This document shows positions 6,425 through 12,129 of a stretch of DNA of 12,129 nucleotides, piece after piece. The stretch is from Candidatus Hydrogenedentota bacterium (lineage in GTDB: Bacteria > Hydrogenedentota > Hydrogenedentia > Hydrogenedentiales > CAITNO01). The translations under genes were made by a program, and so were the position numbers. The notes under the pieces are model-generated. The model was not told where the DNA came from, did no database searches, and saw only the letters and a list, made by a program, of their open reading frames with translations. The DNA lies in NCBI GenBank assembly GCA_903922535.1, contig CAIXUF010000100.1:1-12129 (forward strand), in the 5' to 3' direction. Position 1 is the first letter of the stretch. Each line of letters begins with the position of its first letter.

Positions 6425-7917
6425 GGGGGCATCATCTCCAGACGCTGAATATCCGCAAGGAATATCCCGGCACGGTCGCGTTGAACGGGGTCTCGGTGGA
6501 TTTCGAGGGCGGCAGGGTCCACGCGCTGATCGGCAAGAACGGCGCGGGCAAGAGTACCCTTGTGAAAATCTTCGCGGGCAGCGTGCAGCCGACCAGCGGC
6601 ACGATCCTCATCGACGGCGCGCCCGTCGAACTGCGCTCGCCCTCCGACGCCTTCGCCAAGGGCATCGCCACGGTGTATCAGGAGATGAGCCTCGTCCCCG
6701 AAATGACCGTGGCCGAGAACATCTTCCTCGGGCGCTGGCCGCGCAAAAAGGGGCTGCTGCGGTCCATGGTCGACTGGCGCAGCATCGCCGACGCGGCCCG
6801 GCAGGTGCTCGACGGCATGCAGGTCTCACTCGACCTGCGCCGCAGCGTGGGCGAACTGGGCATGGCGCAGCAGCAGATCGTGGAAATTGCCAAGGCCATG
6901 TCCTTCAACCCCTCGGTCATCATGCTCGACGAGCCGACCTCCGCGCTGGCCCGTCACGAAACGGAGAATCTCTTCGCGCTCATCCGGAAACTGGCCGCGC
7001 GGGGCGTCGCCGTCATTTACATCACGCACCGGCTCCAGGAACTGAGCCAGGTCGCCGACACGGTGACGGTCCTGCGCGACGGCAACTGCGTCGGCACCAT
7101 CGGCGTCGGCGAGGCCACCCCCGAGACCATCGCGCACATGATGTTCGGCGGCGTGACGCAGGCCGTCCGCCCCGCCGACCTCCAGGCGGGCACGGAGCCC
7201 GTGATGCAGGTGCGCGGGCTGGGCCAGCCGGGCAAGTTCCATGACGTGAACTTCGATTTGCGCAGGGGCGAGGTGCTCGGCATCGCGGGCATGCTCGGCT
7301 CGGGCCGCACCGAACTGCTCCGCGCCATCTTCGGCGTGGACCCCTGCGAGACCGGCGAGATCGTGCTCGACGGCAACGCCATCCGTCCATCCACACCGGC
7401 GGCGATGAAAACACTCGGCCTTGCCTTCACCCCAGAAAACCGCAAGGAGCACGGGCTGGTGCAGGAACTGAGCACGCGGGCCAACGTCTGTCTCGCGAGC
7501 CTCGACCGCATCGCCACCGCCGGGTTCATGACCGCGCTGCGCGAGCGCGCCGTCGTCCTGCCGCTCATGGACCGCCTCGCCGTCAAGGTGCCCGACATCG
7601 GGCAAGCCGTGGCGTCGCTCAGCGGCGGCAACCAGCAGAAGGTGGTCGTGGCGAAATGGCTCAATACGGAGCCGCGCGTCATCCTCTTCGACGAGCCCAC
7701 GCGCGGCATCGACGTGCAGGCCAAGCAGCAGATATTCCAGATCATGTGGGATCTGAGCCGGCAGGGCATAAGCTGCATTTTCGTGTCGAGCGAGTTGGAG
7801 GAACTGGTGGAGGTGTGCCACCGCATCCTGATCATGAAGCACGGCACCATTACCGGCGAGGTTTATCCGGAGTCCATCTCCGTCGAAGACCTCGTCGTCC
7901 GTTGCATGGATGCATGA
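6421..7917 (+). CDS. Sugar ABC transporter ATPase, duplicated domains (RbsA/MglA type)
   Basis: A 498-residue protein with two fused nucleotide-binding domains, the usual RbsA layout and length. First domain: Walker A GKNGAGKST (38-46), Q-loop Q87, signature region ELGMAQQQ (145-152), Walker B VIMLDEP (166-172), switch H203. Second domain: degenerate Walker A GMLGSGRTE with Arg for Lys (290-298), signature LSGGNQQK (400-407), Walker B ILFDEP (421-426) and Ser in place of the switch His. This asymmetry is normal for CUT2 ATPases, with the first site probably the main hydrolytic one. I choose GTG 6421, whose GTGA overlaps the preceding TGA stop and gives a standard N-terminus. ATG 6400 (GGA directly adjacent, too close for a ribosome site) is the alternative. 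It energises import through the permease gene downstream. Confidence 0.92.
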   Translation: MRGHHLQTLNIRKEYPGTVALNGVSVDFEGGRVHALIGKNGAGKSTLVKIFAGSVQPTSGTILIDGAPVELRSPSDAFAKGIATVYQEMSLVPEMTVAENIFLGRWPRKKGLLRSMVDWRSIADAARQVLDGMQVSLDLRRSVGELGMAQQQIVEIAKAMSFNPSVIMLDEPTSALARHETENLFALIRKLAARGVAVIYITHRLQELSQVADTVTVLRDGNCVGTIGVGEATPETIAHMMFGGVTQAVRPADLQAGTEPVMQVRGLGQPGKFHDVNFDLRRGEVLGIAGMLGSGRTELLRAIFGVDPCETGEIVLDGNAIRPSTPAAMKTLGLAFTPENRKEHGLVQELSTRANVCLASLDRIATAGFMTALRERAVVLPLMDRLAVKVPDIGQAVASLSGGNQQKVVVAKWLNTEPRVILFDEPTRGIDVQAKQQIFQIMWDLSRQGISCIFVSSELEELVEVCHRILIMKHGTITGEVYPESISVEDLVVRCMDA

Positions 7918-7966
7918 CGGCAAAGGGCCTGATGGGGCAGAGCCGTAAACGAAGGAAAGTTTGCAA

Positions 7967-8074
7967 ATGAACGGTGAGTGTGGGGCAGACATTCCTGTCT
8001 GCCTTCCCCATCGTGAACTCAAGTCGGCAGAATGGATTGTCTGCCCCACACTGGTCGAAATTCGCGCGTTTTGA
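7967..8074 (+). other. Possible 35-codon reading frame with good ribosome site, crossing the palindromic repeat
   Basis: ATG 7967 follows GAAGGAAAG (7951-7959) at a good distance, and the frame runs 35 codons through the whole repeat to TGA 8072-8074. The product (MNGECGADIPVCLP...) has no recognisable domain. It may be a leader peptide, or the relic of the permease's original translation start into which the repeat was inserted, or chance. A coding role is doubtful. Confidence 0.2.
7977..8052. repeat. Compound palindromic intergenic repeat (REP/MITE-like) between ATPase and permease genes
   Basis: A 76-base element bounded by a perfect 15-bp inverted repeat: AGTGTGGGGCAGACA (7977-7991) and its exact complement TGTCTGCCCCACACT (8038-8052). 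Inside are two smaller hairpins: GGCAGACA-TTCC-TGTCTGCC (7984-8003) and GGCAGA...TCTGCC (8026-8045). The element can thus fold as one long stem or as two hairpins. Short nested palindromes like this are typical of REP or small nonautonomous transposable elements dispersed in bacterial genomes. Only one copy is in the window, so mobility is inferred. It lies within the operon leader of the permease gene. Confidence 0.7.
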
Positions 8075-8115
8075 GAAGATTCTGGAACGTGACAGTACGG
8101 ACATGGAGAACCGGG

Positions 8116-9111
8116 ATGATTGATAATCCAAACGCAACCCGTGGCGCGTCGCCCCTGTCGGCTTTCGTGCCGCTGCGCAAATACGTGCTGGAGTTCGTGC
8201 TGCTGGCGGTGTGCCTGTTCCTCGCCTTCCGCGCGCCGGGCTTCTTCACCCGCGACAACCTGCTCAACGTCCTGCTCAACGTGTCCATGCAGGGCGTCAT
8301 CGCCTTCGGCATGACGATGGTCATCATCTCCGGCGAGATCGACCTGAGCGTCGGCTCGGCGGTGGCTTTTGCCGGATGCATCACCGCCTGGATGACCGGA
8401 TTTCTCGCGGCCCATGGCCTGCCGCTCTTCTGCGCCGTCCCCGCCGCCGTGCTCGTGAGCCTTGCGGTCGGCTTTGCGGTTGGCTGCGTCACCGGCTTCC
8501 TCCGCACCCGCTTCAACGTGCCCACCTTCATCTCCACGCTCGCCTGGATGACCGTGCTCAAGGGCGCATCCGAACTCATCACCAACGGCTTCCCGCTCAC
8601 CCCCTTTCCCCAGTGGTACAGCTTCTTTGGCAGCGGCTACGTCTTTGGCATCCCGTTCCCCGCGGTGATCTTTCTGGCCGTCTTCTGCGCCATCCAGATC
8701 CTCATGAGCTTCACCGCCTTCGGCCGCTCCGTCTACGCCGTCGGCGGCAACGCCGAGGCCGCCCGCATCAGCGGCATCAAGGTGGGCCAGGTGAAGATCC
8801 TCGTCATGGGGGTCGTGGCCCTGCTCACGGCGCTGAGCGGCGTGATGCAGTCCGCGCAGATTATGTCCGGTTCCGCCACCACTGGCCAGGGCTGGGAACT
8901 CGACGTCATCTCCGCCGTCATCATCGGCGGCACCAGCCTCATGGGCGGCGCGGGCACCGTCTGGGGCACCTTCATCGGCGTCGTCTTCCTCGGCGTCCTG
9001 CTCAACGGCATGACGCTCATGAACATCAGCGAATACTGGCAGCACGTCGTCCGCGGCGCGCTTATCCTTGCCGCCGTGCTGATTAACCTGGCGCCCGCGA
9101 GAAAGAAGTGA
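8116..9111 (+). CDS. Sugar ABC transporter permease (RbsC type, CUT2)
   Basis: A 331-residue polytopic permease. ATG 8116 is chosen because GGAG (8105-8108) lies seven bases upstream and the N-terminus then matches the family (short polar leader, first helix about 22-39). An upstream in-frame ATG at 8032 would start inside the palindromic repeat. Family hallmarks are IISGEIDLSVGS (70-81, Glu where many members have Gly), FGRSVYAVGGNAEAARISGI (202-221, the cytoplasmic coupling region) and ELDVISAVIIGGTSLMGGAG (261-280). It probably forms the homodimeric channel, since no second permease gene is present. It lies 198 bases after the ATPase stop, an unusually wide gap for this operon type, caused at least partly by the repeat. 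Confidence 0.92.
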   Translation: MIDNPNATRGASPLSAFVPLRKYVLEFVLLAVCLFLAFRAPGFFTRDNLLNVLLNVSMQGVIAFGMTMVIISGEIDLSVGSAVAFAGCITAWMTGFLAAHGLPLFCAVPAAVLVSLAVGFAVGCVTGFLRTRFNVPTFISTLAWMTVLKGASELITNGFPLTPFPQWYSFFGSGYVFGIPFPAVIFLAVFCAIQILMSFTAFGRSVYAVGGNAEAARISGIKVGQVKILVMGVVALLTALSGVMQSAQIMSGSATTGQGWELDVISAVIIGGTSLMGGAGTVWGTFIGVVFLGVLLNGMTLMNISEYWQHVVRGALILAAVLINLAPARKK

Positions 9112-9476
9112 TGGAGGTGGAGAAATACCGCGAACCCAGAAGCGGGTGGCGTGTGCCGCCGTGCAGGCGGCGCCAAATGTGATGGCACCTGAGGCAAAGC
9201 GACGAAAGGACGAAGGGCGAAGTTTTGATCCTCCAAACGGCTGTCGACTTCAGGAGGAGTCTTCCGAAGCCATCAACGCCACAGACTCCACGGAAAAGAA
9301 TGGATCCAAGTCCGAATCACCTGACGGATTAGGTCCATATCGTCCATATCGTCCATCCCGTCCATATCGTCCATAGAGTCCATGACTTCAGTGAGCCTGG
9401 CTGACCCAACCACCCTTTCTCGTTAACAGCACCTGCTCCCAGATTCAACGCGGCTTTTGTCCTTTCTGTGCCCGTC
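9112..9476. other. Gene-free spacer between permease and DUF4173 genes
   Basis: I see no credible gene here. It holds a small hairpin GCCGCC-GTGCA-GGCGGC (9155-9171) without a following T-run, so it is a poor terminator candidate, and a purine-rich low-complexity stretch (9202-9222). A 9-bp tandem repeat (9333-9386, listed separately) follows, then about 90 bases without recognisable signals before the DUF4173 stop at 9477. Confidence 0.6.
9333..9386. repeat. Six-copy 9-bp tandem repeat, GTCCATNNN
   Basis: Six head-to-tail 9-base units all beginning GTCCAT: three end ATC, and the others end CCC, AGA and GAC. Because 9 is a multiple of 3, the array reads as a PYR-like peptide on the plus strand and a WTI/WTL-like peptide on the minus strand. 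Neither frame belongs to a credible gene. The array lies downstream of both flanking genes (after the permease stop and after the DUF4173 stop), a convergent-gene gap. Confidence 0.85.
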
Positions 9477-11015
9477 TCATTGTCTGTGAACGCGGCTGCG
9501 CGCCCAGTTCCAGGTTCGGATATCACTGGACGGACTGGGCATATTCCAGAAGTACCGCTTGGCCGCCTCCTCGAGATCCACCTCGGCACCCTGGCTGCCG
9601 GCGGTCTGTGCGGACAGGAAAGCCGGTGCGGCGTCGGCGCTCAGCCGGGTCAGGTAATCACAGTCTATCTTCTTGCCCTCCTGCGCGCGCTTCATGTTCA
9701 CCCTGGCGATGCACAGGTCCGGATTGATGACGTTGAGGGCCAGAATGGCGGCAAGCCCGGACAGCAACACGCCGAACATGAAATGCTGCCGCCGGTCGCG
9801 CACCGTGGTGACCGCGAACCACAGTGTCAGCGCGATCAGCCAGATCATAAAGGCCGTGGTGTAAAAGCGGAGCCGCGTGAGGCCGTAGGCTTCCATGTAG
9901 AGCACCATGCGGTGCAGCGCCGAGGCCGAGATGACCAGCAGCATGACCAGTGTCGCCGCCGACAACCCGCGGAACACGCGCTTGCCGCGCTTCGGCTCAT
10001 CGCGCAACGTCCAGTCCGAGACCAGCAGCAGCGGAAGCGCCAGCGACACCACCATGGCCAGTTCGATGAAACCGCGCCGCGCATATTCCGAGTAGGTCGG
10101 GCCCGCCGGATGCTGCACCCAGGCATGCCCGCCGAAAAGCTGCTGCAGTTGCACTGCGATGAACCCCAGGAAAAGCAGGTTTGTCGCGGCAAGCGGAATG
10201 CAGACCGTAAGGCTGTTGAGCGACCACTTGGGCGCCGCCAGAAACCCCTCCGACGCTTTCGGCTGGAACAGGGACACCGCAAGCCGCAATATCCCGGCCG
10301 AAACCCACGCGCCCACGAGGAGCATCAGCGCATGCTCGGTCACCGTCTCCAAGTCGAACTGGACCAGGTCCTTGAGCGTGGACTCGAAAGCGGCATCCGC
10401 CCGGACCAGGAGCGCGCCGAACACCGCCACCACGGGGACCGCCACAAGAACGCCCAGTCCCGCCGCCTTGAATTGCCCCGCCGTGCCCTCGCCGGGAATG
10501 GCCGACCAACGGATATCCTTCATGACCAGTTCAGCGGCGCCCTCGACCGTTTTCAGGGCGGCCGTCCCTGCGCTCTTGAGATACTGAATGAATCCCGCGC
10601 GGCTGAGTGGAGCGCCCGGCAGCGCCTCCGGAACCGCCGCCAGTGCCAGCGCGATCGTCGCCGCCCCCAGGTCGAGCGCCCAGAGCATTCGGGCGTCGCG
10701 CCAGGCCAGCATCGCGGAAAAGACGCAGGCCGCCGCCAGCAGGCCGTGCTGCACCGGCGGCAGGTGCCGGCCCTGCAGCCGCGCCAGCACCCACATGCAG
10801 AGCGCCAGCGCCCACACCCACAGCGGCACGTTCAACCCGTGGGGTCTGGCCCGAAGCAGGACATCGGCCCAGATTCCCAGAAACACCGCCAAGGCCAGCA
10901 CGCGCAGACCGGCGAAGGTCCTTTGCAGCACCGCCCCTTTGTCTTCCCCCTGGATGAAGGGCGGGGCCATGGGGTCGGAATACTTGGCGGGAATTGTCGG
11001 CACTTCATCGTCCAT
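9477..11015 (-). CDS. DUF4173-family integral membrane protein
   Basis: A 512-residue membrane protein with roughly ten or more hydrophobic segments (for example about 34-55, 64-80, 89-105, 115-130, 185-204, 227-249, 267-290, 316-334, 351-367, 386-404 and 412-429). Landmarks of the DUF4173 family are TYSEYARRGFIEL (307-319), YGLTRLRFYTTAFMIWL (377-393) and NVINPDLCIARVNM (428-441), followed by a soluble tail with DCDYLTRLSADAAP (451-464). Family function is not established. I start it at ATG 11015 because AGAGGAAA lies five bases upstream on the minus strand. A possible start seven codons earlier (11036) lacks a good ribosome site. It stands alone, with no operon partners in the window. Confidence 0.85.
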   Translation of the reverse strand: MDDEVPTIPAKYSDPMAPPFIQGEDKGAVLQRTFAGLRVLALAVFLGIWADVLLRARPHGLNVPLWVWALALCMWVLARLQGRHLPPVQHGLLAAACVFSAMLAWRDARMLWALDLGAATIALALAAVPEALPGAPLSRAGFIQYLKSAGTAALKTVEGAAELVMKDIRWSAIPGEGTAGQFKAAGLGVLVAVPVVAVFGALLVRADAAFESTLKDLVQFDLETVTEHALMLLVGAWVSAGILRLAVSLFQPKASEGFLAAPKWSLNSLTVCIPLAATNLLFLGFIAVQLQQLFGGHAWVQHPAGPTYSEYARRGFIELAMVVSLALPLLLVSDWTLRDEPKRGKRVFRGLSAATLVMLLVISASALHRMVLYMEAYGLTRLRFYTTAFMIWLIALTLWFAVTTVRDRRQHFMFGVLLSGLAAILALNVINPDLCIARVNMKRAQEGKKIDCDYLTRLSADAAPAFLSAQTAGSQGAEVDLEEAAKRYFWNMPSPSSDIRTWNWARSRVHRQ

Positions 11016-11330
11016 GACATTTCCTCTCAGGTGCATGATTCAACGTCATGGATTCTTGCAGAAAGTCGCCGAAACAGTCAACCGGCGGAAACAAAGATCC
11101 GGGAACTTGGCGTCCACGGCGCGCGCCGGTGGGACCCAAACCGAAGGTGACCTGACCAAAGCAGAGCATACCGCGACGGCGGCGGGCAACCCTCAAAAGC
11201 CTTGACAAAGGGCTGCGGACAGGGAATAGGCGGCAAAGGGAAGTGTTGAACCTAGAAAAAGCAGTAGGGGCTCATTCCGGTTTGCTTTCCGGGTCAAGAT
11301 TGTCAAGAATTTCACCAGCAGGATGCCAGC
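11016..11330. other. Gene-free spacer between DUF4173 gene and transposase remnant
   Basis: It contains the DUF4173 ribosome site and promoter candidate near 11016-11081. A bulged hairpin at 11198-11214 is followed on the minus strand by TTTT and could weakly terminate leftward transcription from the transposase. A stretch starting near 11248 (AACCTAGAAAAAGCAG) might be the end of the insertion sequence. I see no gene here. Confidence 0.5.
11052..11081 (-). promoter_or_regulatory. Weak sigma-70-type promoter candidate for the DUF4173 gene
   Basis: On the minus strand TTGACT (11081-11076) and AAGAAT (11057-11052) stand 18 bases apart, about 37 bases before ATG 11015. The -35 box matches at five of six positions, the -10 box at four of six. 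Placement is right, sequence support modest. Confidence 0.35.
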
Positions 11331-12129
11331 TCAGGCCAGCGCGGGCAGGGGCGGACTGTTGCTTGGACGTTCGCGGTACAGCAATCGGGCGAAAGCCCGG
11401 TCCAAAATGAGCCGCCAGCGTTCGGTCCAGTCCAACTGCCGCGCAGTTGTCCGGATGTAATCGAGGAAGTCGGCGACGGCCTTAAGGGAACGCTCCAGTT
11501 CCTGTGCCTTTGCATGGGTGCTGGTCAGAAGCAGCAGCGTCTTTCCAGCGTGCCGTACCTGTCTGCCCACGGCGTACAGCAACAACGGGCGGCTGGTAAT
11601 GGCCTCGGCGTGCCGGTCGGGCAGGGCCAGTCCGGCATAGATGGTCCACCAGTTGTAGACCTGCGCCACAATCCGTGCCATCACCTGGCAGCGGTGCATG
11701 TCACGTGTCGTGTAGCCGCCCCATCCCCACTGGTTCTTAAGCTCATCGTAGATGTTTTCCATGTCGGCCGGTCGCGGTAATGCTGGGCAAGGGTCGCCAC
11801 GGAGTCCTTGAGCGATGTCACGAGCACGGCATACTCGTACGCCACGCCCCCCTCGCACAGTTCGACACAGGCAAGCTCGGTCTGGCCGAGCCGGGCCTGG
11901 TTGTCCTTGAACGCCAACTCGCCGCGGACGCGGCGGCGCAGCACCACAACGCGCCGCGGGCGGCTCCAGCCCATCAAACGCAGCGAGGCGTCCACCCCTT
12001 CCCACCCCTGACCGGCGGCAGTCCAGTCGTCATGCCCGAATAGTTGGCGGATGAGCGTCTTCACGCCCGGACTTTGGCGAAGCTTGAACAGATAATCAAT
12101 TGCACGCGCCTCGGCGTCGTTCATGTCGC
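11331..12129 (-). pseudogene. IS1380/IS4-type DDE transposase, C-terminal part, frameshifted
   Basis: The frame is already open at the right window edge (Asp codon before MNDAEARAIDYLFKL), so the N-terminus lies outside. The first segment runs to AQHYRDR (codons to about 11768). The remainder continues in another frame from ADMENIYDELKNQWG to the TGA at 11331-11333, including NWWTIYAGLALP and EAITSRPLLLYAVG, typical of IS1380-like transposases. Joining the two restores Y-x2-R-x3-E-x6-K, the YREK signature holding the catalytic Glu. The sequence is one G short in GACCGG|CCGACATG, where GACCGGGCCGACATG would be in frame. As written, the first frame would stop at about 11681 and lack the catalytic Glu. 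The element is therefore either dead or carries a sequencing error. Confidence 0.8.

Noticed and set aside
8032..8115. Upstream ATG start for the permease
   Set aside because: It begins inside the palindromic repeat. GGAG seven bases before ATG 8116 and the family N-terminus support the shorter form.
6826..9045. Very long minus-strand open frame (739 codons) opposite the ABC ATPase and permease genes
   Set aside because: The product is Asp/Glu/His/Ala-rich low-complexity with no domain, and it lies exactly antisense to two well-recognised genes. High-GC coding DNA routinely produces such shadows.
9155..9171. GCCGCC/GGCGGC hairpin as terminator of the ABC operon
   Set aside because: No T-run follows on either strand, so it does not meet the pattern of an intrinsic terminator.
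9333..9386. CRISPR array
   Set aside because: The units are 9 bases with no spacers of 25-40 bases, and no cas genes are present.
9329..9589. Minus-strand frame ending in a WTLWTIWTGWTIWTIWT peptide
   Set aside because: This is only the translation of the 9-bp tandem repeat plus spacer and the DUF4173 gene's out-of-frame end.
9468..11150. 560-codon plus-strand open frame opposite the DUF4173 gene
   Set aside because: The product is Arg/Gln/Pro-rich without domains. The opposite strand carries family motifs, membrane helices and a good ribosome site.

Overview
The window looks like a piece of a moderately to highly GC-rich bacterial chromosome, probably a metagenome-derived contig. Genes use ATG or GTG starts with clear Shine-Dalgarno sites. 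The gene families (TMTC-like membrane protein with TPRs, alpha/alpha-toroid secreted protein, DUF4173 membrane protein, IS1380/IS4-type transposase) and the intergenic low-complexity repeats recall the Planctomycetota/Verrucomicrobiota/Hydrogenedentota sphere. That placement is inference from family flavour only; no marker gene is present.

Layout. (1) 2-2272 (+): one uninterrupted frame, open at the left edge. It reads from the middle of a ParA-type ATPase straight into a signal peptide and a secreted alpha/alpha-toroid protein. The junction lies near 416-421, with a GC rise around it. (2) 2273-4378 (-): large polytopic TMTC-like protein with seven C-terminal TPRs, convergent with the previous gene so that the two stop codons abut. 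(3) 4486-5213 (+): type II toxin-antitoxin pair (Phd/YefM-type antitoxin, PIN/VapC toxin) with an almost consensus promoter and a palindromic operator candidate. (4) 5408-9111 (+): ribose-type (CUT2) sugar ABC importer: lipoprotein binding protein, double-domain ATPase and permease. The first two genes overlap by 4 nt. The permease is separated by a 198-nt gap holding a compound palindromic repeat. (5) 9112-9476: gene-free spacer with a six-copy 9-bp tandem repeat (GTCCATNNN). (6) 9477-11015 (-): DUF4173 membrane protein. (7) 11016-11330: gene-free spacer. (8) 11331-12129 (-): C-terminal part of a DDE transposase running off the right edge, broken by a one-base frameshift inside its YREK signature.

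How it fits together. The ABC genes are the only clear multi-gene metabolic unit: the lipoprotein captures a sugar-like ligand outside the membrane, the permease dimer carries it across, and the ATPase drives import. No sugar kinase, isomerase or local regulator lies beside it, so the substrate is not assignable. The toxin-antitoxin pair, transposase remnant, palindromic repeat and tandem repeat mark the window as partly accessory. I do not see a convincing wholly new system. The best items for a second look are the ParA/secreted-protein chimera, the compound repeat inside the ABC operon, the toxin-antitoxin control region and the transposase frameshift.
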